From Asterias rubens (Eukaryota > Echinodermata > Asteroidea > Forcipulatida > Asteriidae), in assembly GCF_902459465.1 (NCBI RefSeq), contig NC_047078.1, positions 1,088,191 to 1,152,190 of the forward strand: a stretch of DNA of 64,000 nucleotides. Direction: 5' to 3'. The translations under genes and the position numbers were made by a program. The first letter of the stretch is position 1. Every line of letters starts with the position of its first letter. Below the pieces are notes generated by a model, which ran no database searches, was not told the origin of the DNA, and saw nothing but the letters and a program-made list of their open reading frames with translations. Below, piece by piece: positions 36,151 to 64,000 of the stretch.

Positions 36151-39100
36151 TTACACAACACCGGCTTCTTTCAACTTCCCTATAAGATCTTCAACTGTCT
36201 CAACCTTCACACCTGCGTCCCTCACTGGGGGATCTTCAACTTTGATAGTTTCAATCTTGGGCGTTATATCAACGCCAAAGTCTGCTGGTGTCTTCTTAGC
36301 TATTGGTTTCTTTTTTGCTTTCTGTAACAAGAGTATTCAAATGTTTTGAACAAATTTTTCTTAAAGGGTATATGTACTTTTTCCTAACAAAAACAAATGT
36401 CCACAGATTTACATTAAACTTACACAGTTTGAAGATTATGATATTAGAAAGCTTCCCTTGAAATTGTACTTACTGAGGTGCTGCAGTTTTTGAGAAATGA
36501 GTAAAAGTAATAATTTTCATCTCAGTTTTAGCATATAAAAACGTATTAACCAGTTATGCTATGGTTTTGGTATAATATCATAACTGGTTAAGGGGATTTT
36601 ACATGCTGAAATAGTTTTGGTCTCATGAGACCAAAATTATTTTGTGACTTGTTTTACTCATTTCTCAAAAACTACACAACCTTAGTCATGGGCTAGTTAG
36701 TAATAATTGAAGGGAAGCTTTCCACTATCATTATCTTCAAACCCTGTAAGTTTATTGTAAATATGTGAACATTTTGAAAAAGTATCCGAATCCTTTAAGC
36801 AATCATAATAATTTATCAAAAACAGCACTTAATATAAAATACAAGATGGTATGCATATTTGCTCAAATTATAAATGATGAAAAAAAAATGTCTAAATCCC
36901 TAATCAAAATGATGTGATTAGTGTTAGTAATTCTCACCATAATATTTGGTAGCGTTGCATATCTTGGTTCGTTGAGTCTTAAATCAGCGGTAACTACAGC
37001 TGGCATCTTAATTCTTATCGTCTCTAAGCCGCCGTCAACTTCACGAACAACCTTTATTATTATAAAACAAAGTAAAAGACGGGTGATTATCGAGTAACAA
37101 ATTTTTATCAGTGTCCATCTGGAAGCTCTACGACTAAACCTCTAAAGAAATATATCCGGCTAAGTTCAAGTCTGATGCTTCAATCTTGAAACGGCCAGGG
37201 CACCGAGGCGTTTTCTTTTCCTTAACGGCCAGGGCACCGAGGCGTTTTCTTTTCCTTAATGGCCAGGGCACCGAGGCGTTTTCTTTTCCTTAACGGCCAG
37301 GGCACCGAGGCGTTTTCTTTTCCTTAACGGCCAGGGCACCGAGGCGTTTTCTTTTCCTTAACGGCCAGGGCACCGAGGCGTTTTCTTTTCCTTAACGGCC
37401 AGGGCACCGAGGCGTTTTCTTTTCCTTAACGTGACAAATTTCTAACAGTTTTCATCTGAAAGTGCAAGAATAAACCTCCAGAGAAAAGTTACTGGCCAAG
37501 ATCAGGTCTGATGCTTCGATCTTGACATGGCAAAGGCAGCAAGGCGGTTTGTTTTTCTAGGTAAAGGGTATCTCAATGAGTAAATTGTGAATTTCAATTT
37601 GAACAATTCATGGGGCACCAAGGCAATGACCAGGGAGTAATGGAGGCAATTGCCCTTGTTGCCAGTATTGTTTTTTTTTCTTTCATTTTTCTGTTAACCT
37701 CCTTCCCTTCCTGTTTCCCCTTCAGCAAGCCTACATGTATTTAACTGTGTAGAGAAATCCCACCTGATGTTGACAAATTATGAGAGGTTACAGTAACTTT
37801 TTTTCAAGGGATACTTCTAGAATCTGCCTACCACAAGATGTCCGTCGTCTAAGGTGATTTCTGAGGCGAATGTTCCTTGTGCCCAGTCCAGGTGGGCTGC
37901 AGTCATCTGACCCGTCTGATTACAATCATCATCAATTGCCTACGGACAAAATTCAAATATCAACATTACTTTAAAATTGAAACGTTTCAATAAAAATTTC
38001 CAATTTCCACATCGAGGTGCTATGGTTGATAAATAAAATGGTTTATTAAAATACTGTCCTCGCAGCACAAAGGCTGAATTACTACAACTTAACATTAAAA
38101 AACATTACAAGTATACATTAAATAAGGAGAAAATAGCGATCTAAGTCTCTGCAGTTTGTTAACAAATGCAACCCCAAGCACTGTGAACTTCTCCCATGTT
38201 TTCTCAACACCCATTTTCAAACAAGGCGAATAAACGGCGGGTAAAACCATGGGCGGTACTTATCCGCTGGTTGTCCTGGACTAATTTTGATAAGGTCTCT
38301 TAGTACAAGCAAATATTACACAATCCACTATCGATCACTGAGGCGTTGCGACACGACTATCTGGGACATAATTAAGTCTGAACAGTTCTCACCTGTTTTC
38401 CAAGGATAAGGAGGTCCACTTGCTCGTCCTGTGCTATTTTAGCCAGAATCTTAGAAACATGAAAAGGAAGGACATTTTGGAATTCAGCATCCGGGATTTC
38501 AACGTGGATTCCTCTGTCAACTCCCATGGCTAGAGCTGTACGGAGCGTCTCCTGAAATAATTAATAATAATATTAATAATAGTACTGGGCTCTTTTACTC
38601 CTGTGCGAAATCTCGGATCTTCCAACATGTATGCATGCTACAGGTTACTACGAGTAGCAAGTCATGGGGCAATAGGTAATTTTCCCTTGATGGACCCACA
38701 CTCTGGAATGACTTGCCTCTTCAAATCCGCAAAATTTCTAATCTCAATACTTTCAAGGTTAAGTTAAAAACCACATTGTTTAATCTCACGTGTAATTGGT
38801 CTATTTGTCTTATTTTCCTTGCCGTGTGTGGTTCCCCCTCCTGTGCGCCTCGAGCACCTCATTTTGGTAGATTTTGGCGCCCTATAATAAATAGTCTTTA
38901 TTATTATTATTGTAATAGTGTTTCATCACACCCCTAAGGACATAAAGGCCGAGTTATAGTCGGTCGCGCGATGGAAATCTGGACATGCAATCCAAAAAGA
39001 CACATTTTTTAGAACTCAGCGATGACTATAAACTGTGTTTTTTAGAATCGCGTGTCAAGATGTCCATCGCGCTTCAAGATGTCAATCTCGCGATGGACTA

Positions 39101-40898
39101 TTTTATTTTAACAGGATAAGCAGAGCAAGAGCTTGAATTATAAGACCAATTTATGTAGCACCTTCTAATATTACTATTATTAATTTATATTGTTTATTCG
39201 GTCGGCCATTTCATAAAGTACAGTAACAATACTTGCAAACAAAAGTTTAGCTACAGGAAAAATAAATAAATGTTTTACAGAACTACCTGTAGGCCTACCT
39301 AGGCTAAACAGAAACTAAAACACTGGTCCTGAATGAAGATGACTGGCAGAAGGCTAGGATACAAGGAACATGTGAAGAATAGATGAGAGATTAGGGTAGA
39401 TTGGGTAAGGATAGGAAATGGGGTAGGAGAGGGAATAATAATAATAATCACAATAATAAAACCACATTTATTGTGCGCATTTCACCATAAAACATGAAAA
39501 CATGTAAAATGTTCAAAAGCACATTACAACAATCTACAAAAGCATAAAAATCAGCACAATCGAGAAAAACAGCAAAGAGTAAACAAATAACAACAATATA
39601 GACCCTAACGCATAAAATAACAAGTTAGCCAAAAACTTGTTAAATAGAAAAGTACATAATGTGAACGTTTTCAATACGTGGATTACTGGCCCAATGCTTA
39701 AACAACTGGATTCCGGCCAGAGTGGTCAAGTGGGTATTTCAAATTATGGCTGGACTCTTTTGGTGGGGAGCTGAGTTGCCAAATGCTAAAGACTAACTGG
39801 ACTCTCGCCAATGGGTATTTAAAATTGTAAAAATAAGCCTCAGCCAATCCAGTGACAGTCCTGTATGCTTCGATTTTGAAAAGGCAAGGGCAACACGGCA
39901 TTTTCTTTATGGTAAAGGACACCCTATGAGGAAATTGAAAATTTCTACTGTGGCATTTCAAGGGCACCAAGGCAATGAATGAACAAGAGGCAATCGCCTT
40001 CGTTGCCTTCGTGAAGTATCAGGCATGCTTTGCTTGTTTGTTTGAATGATCTTCCCATCAAGGGAACTCGGCAAACCTACAAGGTATATAAAATTTCTCT
40101 CATACAAACATTGGTTTAACGTCTATAATTGCACAAATCAAGAAATTGTGATTCAGTAACTAGATGACAATATTTATTCTAGTCATTGTGAAATCAGAGG
40201 TTAGCTGGGTGATTTGAACCCACAACCTTGTGATTGCAAGTCCTGCAGTCTAATCACCTGGCCGCAGTGAGCCCTGAATCTAACACAAGACTTTCCTACC
40301 CAAAATTAGAAGCGAATGAGCTCTTATTCTTACTTGACATTTCGGAGGTCCGCAGCTGATCGCGATGATTTCCTTCGCTATCTTCTTCTCCTTTAATCGG
40401 ACGGCTTCTTCCACAGCGATCTCATCGAATGGATTCATGCTGTGCTTGACGCCATCTGTGACGACGCCCAGCTTGTCCGGCCGCACCCGAATCTGTAGGT
40501 GAGACCATTCAATGTCAACCAGTCACATAAAAGTACACAAACCAAGGAATAAAGCAAACAAGAAAAAGGGTATTTTACCCCTGATCGACTTTGATGTAGT
40601 GTGCCCTCAATCTATATTTATGAAAAAATGTTGATTTTGTTATAAAATAGTTTTTACCCCTGTTCACTTCATGTCTAAAATACATGATGAAATAAAGCCT
40701 TGTATTGAAGCTATTGATGGAGACTCCATAGTAATTTGAAAGCTCTTTCAGAAAAAGAAGAATCTACAATGTACAACAATCAATTCTCTAAAAGACGAGC
40801 AGAGTATACTGTCCTGTATACGTCGAGACCCATCCGGGTCTTTTCGGAGCCAACACTCACCCTCAGAGATTTACACATGGTTGTACCCGCAAGTTTAC

Positions 40899-40940
<42 letters not shown>

Positions 40941-43707
40941 TATTCGGCATAAAAACACATAAAAAATACAAACATTTTTTTCAATTCAATTCAATATTGG
41001 TTTATTTTCATATAAAATTACAAGACCAAATAAAAAGTCATAGACTACTGGCATTTGGTTAACAATAAAATTACATCAAAAATAAATGCACAAAATCAAA
41101 ACAAAACAACAGCCAGGGACATAAGCCTGGAAGTAAAAGAGAAAATAAATAAAAAATATATAAACAAATTTAAATTGATAAATAAGTAAATAAAACGATA
41201 TAAAAATAACAAGAAACAATTTAAAAGAGAGTTTAAAACAAAATTGTTGAAAACATGGCAAAGGGAGCAGATCAGTTACTGCGAGGTCCGCAGAGATGGC
41301 TTCAGAGGGAATTAATCCAGTTATTTAAGGAATTTAAAACCACGCCAATGCGAGCATGCGGGAGGAGGGTTACGATATCCGTCGCAACCAGTCTTGAGTA
41401 AATTACTAATTTATTTCATAATTAACTCATAATACACCTATCAATTGTTAGACGCACTACAGGACCCCCGGGAGCATGCGTCACTATCCATATGTGAGTC
41501 AGATTTGCGTGTCCAAAGACCCACCCTGAGTCAAAAAATTGACACACTTGGACAGATTTGGACAGTCCTCCGAGTGATTTTTTGAATTACCAATCGTGGA
41601 AAACGACGCACCACGGACGTACATAACCGACGCACATAAAATCTCTTGTAAACGACGTAGGCGCAGTGAATACCAAATAATTCAACCTTATACCTACCAG
41701 TTTCGGGGTTTTGCAAGTGCATGCACGAGTTAAGGTGTTCGAGGTTGTACTGCTTGATTTTCGAGACGAGCGGTTCCCAGCGCACTACATTGTAGCTATT
41801 AAAACGCACAGAAAACAGAGGGGCCCGAATACCCACAATTCAAAGCACAGCGCCCAAGTATGTACATGATGGTGCGCAATCTTCAAATTGCGCAAACTGG
41901 TGCTCGATACACAATTGGAACTGCCTATTCTGCATAGCGCAAGTTATAAATTGCGCACAAAATTGTTGCGCAAATTTGTTGATTGCGCTCGACAGATGAG
42001 CGACAGCGGATGCATGTTTTACTGCAAAATAAACGATCGCAATCACGATCGCGGCCACATTAAATCTAGCATTATCAACAGATGAGTTTTGTCGTAAGAG
42101 AGACCTCACAGATTGTGGCATTGAAAGGTTGGAATGTCTGCAAATACCAACATCATAGGTAGGCGGGGAGGAGTAGGTGGCTTCATTATTTGATTCTCCA
42201 CCAAGAATATACAAAATACATTGAAATGGACATCGACGGAACATGACGTACCTAAACGCACCTCTTAACGATTTTTTGACTGACCACTATTGGATTTTGA
42301 CGTACCCACCGTCACTTTTTTGAGAGTCATGACGCAGACTTGACGCACCCTCCCTGGGGGTCCTACAACGCGTCTTACAATTGATCATGATAGGTGTATA
42401 ATATATCCTGGTGTCATGTGTTTTCAGTAGGATAACAGGAAAATTGTTCACAATCAAAAACTGTTTTTTTTTTTTTCAAATCATCTATCCAATTTTTTAA
42501 CATCAACACTTACACTTCATGGTGTGTTGAAATTTTTAAAGTTTTGGTTTTACGTTGCGAGAGACAGTCCGCCATTAACAGTGCTTATGCATGCACGACA
42601 TTGGAGCAACGTCATATGTTTTCACACCTTTCATTGGTTGGTATTTTATTGAACATTCCGAAGCTAGTATGTCGTGCAAATTAAATCAAATTACTACTTA
42701 ACAAATTTAATTACATTTTTGTCCCACGGCATTATGGCTACTATATTAGAATCGAGAGATTTCATAAGGCATGGTAGTAAAACACCCCACCCCCCTTAAA
42801 ACACACACACTTCATAACAATCCGTTTTTCCCCATTTTAGACCAGTAATGTTTGTTTTCAGGAGATAGGAAACCAATCTATGATATATTCTCTTTAATAT
42901 AGACGTAATATTTTTTACGTTTATCGGAATTTATTACAGTATGCAGCTAATCAACAAATTTTGTTGTTGTCATTTTCACTTCAAATATTTAAATTTTTTC
43001 CTCATATTGGCACACCATAGAATCCCAAATAGTAACCACCTCACGTGATCCATCTAGTGACTAAAGCAGAATGAAACTCAATCTAGCAGATTGTAATTTT
43101 GTTTTGAACTTTCGAGGTTGGATGATGATTCTTTGACTCATTTGAATGTTGGCATAATAATGCACTAGTGATTTGTACCAAAAATCAATCATTTTATAAA
43201 TATTTAAGCATAACCAACGTCAGGAAACTTTATTCTCAGCATGATTAAGCCTGATAAAAATACAGACCGTGAGTAAACTGCATAGCTTCTGCAACCGGTG
43301 CAGCTTGCACAATCTCGCGGTAAACGGTAATCGAAGTTGGGGGTTCGAAACATATGAGGGTCGATATCGTATGACGGATAAGTTATAACAACAAACATGC
43401 GGATGATACAAAAGTTTACAGAAAGTAAACTAAAACAAGGTAATTTCATAAATAGACTGAGGGCGCCCTACCACACTGCCGATCAGCTGCTGAGAATTAT
43501 TACACAACTTTCATGTCGCAAATCAATTCATGAAGACAAGATTGACTGATTTAATGTGATTCCCCCAATAAAATCCATCAAAATTTATCTATTCCCGTTA
43601 AGACCTATTGTCAGTTCTCATATATTCTAAATTAAAAGCTGAATAAAAGTTACCTTGACGGCATAATCTATCACTCTTTTCACACCGACCAGCACACGAA
43701 GAGACAT
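36151..43707 (-). CDS. ETFB: Electron transfer flavoprotein subunit beta, six exons, complete
   Basis: Exons (minus strand) 43,707-43,654, 40,492-40,334, 38,551-38,393, 37,939-37,832, 37,051-36,938 and 36,321-36,151 all join in phase 0 and give 254 aa, against 255 in human. ETFB pairs with ETFA in the mitochondrial matrix and passes electrons from acyl-CoA and other dehydrogenases to ETF-QO. Visible family blocks: [13 protein letters not shown] at the N-terminus, [34 protein letters not shown] (nucleotide-binding region), [19 protein letters not shown] (ETF-beta signature), [17 protein letters not shown] (recognition loop) and a KKKPIAKK basic stretch. The start is the only ATG in register. 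Large introns hold repeats, notably a 34 bp array and a roughly 970 bp DNA element. Confidence 0.98.
36360..36805. mobile_element. MITE in ETFB intron 5
   Basis: Member of the ACAGATTTACATTAAACTTA/TTTTGAGAAATGAGTAAAA palindromic family, with AAAGGGTATATGTACTTTT at the left and AAGTATCCGAATCCTTTAA at the right. Confidence 0.7.
37192..37429. repeat. 34 bp tandem repeat, exactly 7 copies, ETFB intron 4
   Basis: The unit begins CGGCCAGGGCACCGAGGCGT and ends TTTCCTTAA. Seven units are virtually identical; one differs by C to T at its first base. Single diverged relatives of the unit lie at about 37,520, 39,870 and 48,240, so a dispersed repeat fragment was amplified here. Confidence 0.95.
38590..38930 (+). 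mobile_element. LINE 3' end in ETFB intron 2
   Basis: The plus frame reads [20 protein letters not shown] then [10 protein letters not shown], the LINE C-terminal block, followed by GGCGCCCTATAATAAATAG and an ATT tail. Confidence 0.8.
39180..39980. repeat. Retroelement-derived sequence in ETFB intron 2
   Basis: Contains an AATAATAATAAT tract followed by CACATTTATTGTGCGCATTT, resembling the reversed 3' end of the SINE/LINE families here, then a diverged copy (39,840-39,975) of the GGCAAGGGCA...GGCATTTTC repeat. No open frame of interest. Confidence 0.45.
40030..40272 (-). mobile_element. tRNA-derived SINE, second copy
   Basis: Same family as 25.53-25.99 kb: TTCTAGTCATTGTGAAATCA then a minus-strand tRNA-like head with B box GGTTCAAATCACCC. 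It ends about 60 bp from ETFB exon 2. Confidence 0.7.
40880..41280 (-). repeat. Microsatellite and retroelement-like A-rich region, ETFB intron 1
   Basis: An ATT microsatellite (about 40,908-40,941) is followed by an A-rich region with TTCAATTCAATATTGGTTTA, the reversed look of a LINE 3' UTR. No protein block is recognisable. Confidence 0.4.
41433..42402. mobile_element. Roughly 970 bp non-autonomous DNA element, ETFB intron 1
   Basis: The left end ATACACCTATCAATTGTTAG and the reversed right end ATACACCTATCATGATCAAT are followed on both sides by GACGC-, AGGACCCCC- and TGCGTCA-type matches. The interior has open frames on both strands but nothing recognisable. Confidence 0.6.
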
Positions 43708-43916
43708 TTTGAGGCGTTCAAGTTGCAGGCAACGCACAGAGGGCAAAGGTCACTTTTTTATACACGAAATCGTACGTGTAGCAACAGACGACTGTTGCAT
43801 GTCTGGAACTAAAATGCCCAAATCAAATCGCGCAAGATGCTAAGACAATATAATTATTTTAAAGATTTCTTAAGACAATCATGGAAGGGCAATACATAGC
43901 AGTATAGTGGGATAAC

Positions 43917-44038
43917 TTTCCGTATGGCGCCACCACTTTTTCACTCATTTTTACAAAAAGGGATATATCAATCAGGTAAATTAGATACTATAATTAGTAT
44001 TTTATTTCGAATGAAAAAGTGGTGGCGCCATACGGAAA
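43917..44038. mobile_element. 122 bp foldback MITE upstream of ETFB
   Basis: The 27 bp inverted repeats are perfect; they begin TTTCCGTATGGCGCCACCAC and end TTTTTCA. The loop is about 68 bp and AT-rich. It sits about 210 bp upstream of the ETFB start codon. Confidence 0.85.
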
Positions 44039-45520
44039 CTTTTCCTTCCTAGGACAGATTTTTGAATGTCGCCCTCACGCGTTTGAAACAAGAAATCGAC
44101 GACTATTTTATGAAAGATAGCGATTTTATTGTGAACGGTCGTTGGTACAGTCGCTCCTACTCAGGCTTCGCGGGGCCCGTGCCCGTCTGCAGTTGGTTAG
44201 AAAGGTCACCGAAGGGCCAATCTTTGATAAGCGATCTACTATGCTTTAGCGCGTGGAGTCTGGAGGGGGTGCGTGTGTGTGTGTGTATCGTCGGCCTGCA
44301 TGCTGCATGCAGTACAAATAATTCTATTAGACTTGCTAGCTATACCAGCGCACAATGACAGTGAAGATAAATTCTAATGGACGTTTTTTTAGGACTATTT
44401 TTAACTTTCTTTTTCATGGAGATAGAATGATATTATCAACGCACACCATGACCATGTTGATCGTCAAACTACAGGGGTCCTGTACCGAGATAAATGTGGA
44501 ACTTGCATATAATGTCCATATAAACAGATATTTTTTTCCCTTTCCCTACAATGTCACAGGCGGCAATTTACAGGCAACCAGCTCGCATCTGCAATTTTCC
44601 ATAAGGAAACTCATTCACATTCCTAGCCTGTTTTAATTCACAAAGGACATTATTTCTAGTATTACATTTTCCAAACAAAAACAAATAATCGACAATTTAT
44701 TACCAAAGTCTCCTCTCTCGGCCGTCCTCCGAGACGACACTCCTCCATTTCAATCTTGTTTCTCAAAATTTCTAAATTTATATATTTTATTTTGTAATTT
44801 TAATTTGCCTCTGTAGGGTCTAAATATATCAGTAAAAATTGTTAAAATGTACGCCTACTCTTTTTGTCACGCACCATCAATTATCTGACAATTTATGTTG
44901 CACCCTGGACCATGGTCACACTATGTACGTGCGTTTACATTAATTGTGAAATAAACCAAAGTCCCAGCAGAGTGGTGGCCCGTTGATTTCTTCCTCTATG
45001 GTTGAACCGTATGGAACGCCAAAGAGGCATTTAATCATCGGTGATGGTCTTTTGCAACTGGTGATCAAATTTTGTCATCGGTGGTGGTCCTATGCGATCG
45101 GTGATCAACTTTAGCGAGCGCTGATAAAACACGATCGGTGGTCCATTTTAGCGATCGGTCATGCATATTCACGAAAGCCACCAACTGCCAAGTCTTGGTT
45201 CTACGACAACATTCGGACTCAAGTAAACAAGCTGTATAACACTAGCCACAGCACCCTCTGTTGTATTATTCATTTCTAGATAATACATTGTACATTGGTT
45301 TGTGTATGCGAAAACATCTCTTGAAACAAAGGCCATCACTTGCCCTGTAACCACCCCCCCCCCCCCCAACCTCTCTGCCTCAATCAATAGTCCACACTTC
45401 AACATATCAACTTTTTGCTTTCAGAAGTTAGTTGGCGAGGGAATTGGGTTGGGGGATGGGGGGTACGTGAGTTTCCCAAAATTAAGAACAAATTAAGAAA
45501 ATATAACCAATCCTATTTGA
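44039..45520. other. Intergenic between ETFB and PSMC4, with degenerate repeats
   Basis: No gene is evident. 45,030-45,165 has loose repeats of GCGATCGGTGATCA/CATCGGTGGTGGTCC. A GT tract lies at about 44,270-44,286 and a C run near 45,353-45,367. Confidence 0.45.
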
Positions 45521-45697
45521 GTGAAGAATGTTTTATTTCAAAATATTGACAAAACATGACAACAAGTTTTAACCTGGCAACAAAAACAGTTGAAATACTA
45601 TATAGCTTTTGGGTTCTTACAATTATCTGTAATACTAAATTACTTCATACAAATTATACTTAATAGTGGACATTTTGTATGAAATAGACCCAACATT

Positions 45698-45795
45698 CGT
45701 TTAAAACCTTGCAGGGTCGCTGCCGTGCGATAAAGGCCCTCGCCTTCGGCTCGGGTCTTTATCACACGGCCGCCGACCCTGCCAGTTTTAAACGA
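45698..45795. mobile_element. Foldback MITE
   Basis: Arms GCAGGGTCG...GCGATAAAG and CTTTATCACACGGC...CGACCCTGC meet at CCTTCGGCTCGGG. TTTAAAAC/GTTTTAAA lies at the ends. A related half copy is at 53.70-53.79 kb. Confidence 0.65.
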
Positions 45796-46019
45796 TGAAG
45801 AACCTGTCGTTACCCTTTTATTCCCTTAATTAAACAAGCAGCGACTCACACGGTGTTTCAAGTCCCTAGATAATGTAGACTTATTTTGTTCTCAGGTCCT
45901 TACTACATATTAATTTACTACACACCCAACAGCACAATTAGCGCCAATAACAGGATGGGTAGGAAACAAGAAGAAATGAGTCTTAGATGTGAGAGGAAAA
46001 CCCCAATCGGGAAAACCCC

Positions 46020-46300
46020 ATGCAATCCCTTGCAATCAGGTAGGTACTGAAACCACATACAACACCTTGGTCTGAGGTGCGATTCGTACCAGGGTCCACA
46101 GAGATGAAAGGCAGGGAAAGACACCACTGATGAGCTCACCTGAAAGCTCCAGTCTGAGGTGGGATTTAAACCAGAGTCCACAGAGGTAAAAGGTAGGGAA
46201 AAAAACTACTGATGAGCCGACCTGAAGGCTCTGGTCTGAAGTGGGATTCGAACCAGGGTCCACATAGATGAAAGGCAGAAATAGACACCACTGTATGTAG
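46020..46300. repeat. 82 bp tandem repeat, about 3.3 copies, possible PSMC4 3' UTR
   Basis: GTCCACA(G/T)AG recurs at 46,094, 46,176 and 46,258, exactly 82 bp apart. The units carry GTGGGATT(C/T)(G/A)AACC, a B-box-like motif in reverse, suggesting a tRNA-derived ancestor. The array begins about 125 bp past the PSMC4 stop. Confidence 0.8.
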
Positions 46301-46423
46301 CGTTAAAACACTAGACACCGTATCAAACTGGGTCTGACCGGTGATTTACACATTCGACTGAAAGCCACTCTTGACTCCCCAAAATGATGTTTAGTTAAAG
46401 TGGTGGCACATAATTTAAAGAAA

Positions 46424-63483
<17,060 letters not shown>

Positions 63484-64000
63484 GTTGCTTGTTGCATGTC
63501 AGAGGTCAAGCCCTTTCAAAATAACTGTAGATGTTAAATTTAATCTTTTCATATACATTTATAAACTTACTTTACAATTAAATAATTAAAAATATCTAAC
63601 AATATTATCAAATAATTTGATTATGAAGATATAAAACTATTTTAATACGTTCGTTTTTATACAATAAAATACAGTTTTGGAAAGACACCGGTTCGTTGAT
63701 GACTTAGGACAGACGGCTGTTTTATGATGACATTCTTCACCGTCTGAGGCTTTTAAGGAAGTGGATTCAAAAGAGGGCGCTATCAGACGAACATAGTGTT
63801 CACGGTGTTGCCTATTATTGTGCTTCTTACACAGAATAATAATTATTGTAATTGTTAGATTCATTATAAGAATCTTTGGAAAAGAGTACATTATATAAAT
63901 CCATAGCTAACTCTCTTTGAGTGAACAAGGGCCTTGTCGAAGGCAACTTGTAAAGCTTTAGCAACTTTTGAAGGGTGGGGGACACAATCAAACGTCCCCC
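63484..64000. other. PSMC4 5' flank
   Basis: Upstream region of the proteasome gene to the window edge. No TATA-like element stands out and no other gene is seen. Confidence 0.4.

Noticed and set aside
32881-37429. CRISPR-like arrays at 32.9 and 37.2 kb
   Set aside because: The repeats are contiguous with no unique spacers, and the genome is an animal's; they are minisatellites.
41840-42244. 134-codon minus-strand open frame in ETFB intron 1
   Set aside because: It lies inside a non-autonomous DNA element and has no recognisable protein features.

Overview
Kind of genome. This is animal nuclear DNA: intron-rich genes with GT-AG splice sites, an AT-rich background, and many non-LTR retrotransposon tails, tRNA-derived SINEs and foldback MITEs. 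The repeat families resemble those I know from echinoderm, especially sea star, genomes. That placement is recognition, not a search result. All exon boundaries below were read by eye from splice signals, reading phase and family conservation.

Layout. 1-8 kb: no host gene; nested transposons, palindromes and minisatellites. 8.2-11.6 kb (+): a three-exon DUF229 (sulfatase/phosphatase-fold) type II membrane protein of 684 aa. 12-15 kb: diverged tandem repeats, MITEs and a SINE. 15.5-24.7 kb: a CR1/Jockey-like LINE (-) split by a 6.7 kb CACTA-like DNA element flanked by TA. That element holds a small three-exon SAM-domain gene (-). 25.3-30.3 kb (+): a six-exon DRC12/CCDC153 gene for the axonemal nexin-dynein regulatory complex. 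31-36 kb: repeats. 36.15-43.71 kb (-): a complete six-exon ETFB gene (mitochondrial electron transfer flavoprotein beta, 254 aa). 46.42-63.48 kb (-): a complete ten-exon PSMC4/RPT3 gene (26S proteasome ATPase, 419 aa).

Main discovery. The 7.9 kb third intron of PSMC4 contains a 6,248 bp element (54,481-60,728). It encodes, on the same strand, a ten-exon RAG1-like protein of 972 aa with no stop and consistent phase across all junctions. It has RAG1-type N-terminal zinc motifs, a RING finger, and a core with an apparently complete D-D-E triad plus the CxxC zinc pair. The ends are inverted repeats starting CACCGCTG. In each, a second conserved block beginning GACA follows, separated from the octamer by 10 bp on one side and 20 bp on the other. 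Read as heptamer plus ACA-starting nonamer, the spacers are 12 and 22 bp, close to the 12/23 organisation of V(D)J recombination signals. A 4 bp direct repeat GTGC flanks the element. No RAG2-like (Kelch or PHD) coding sequence is visible inside it. It looks like a structurally complete RAG1-only (N-RAG-TP/Transib-type) transposon, or a recently immobilised one.

How the genes relate. The host genes (DUF229, DRC12, ETFB, PSMC4) have no evident functional link. DRC12 and ETFB are convergent; ETFB and PSMC4 are tandem on the minus strand. The rest is a record of nested transposition, in several places dated relatively by target-site duplications.
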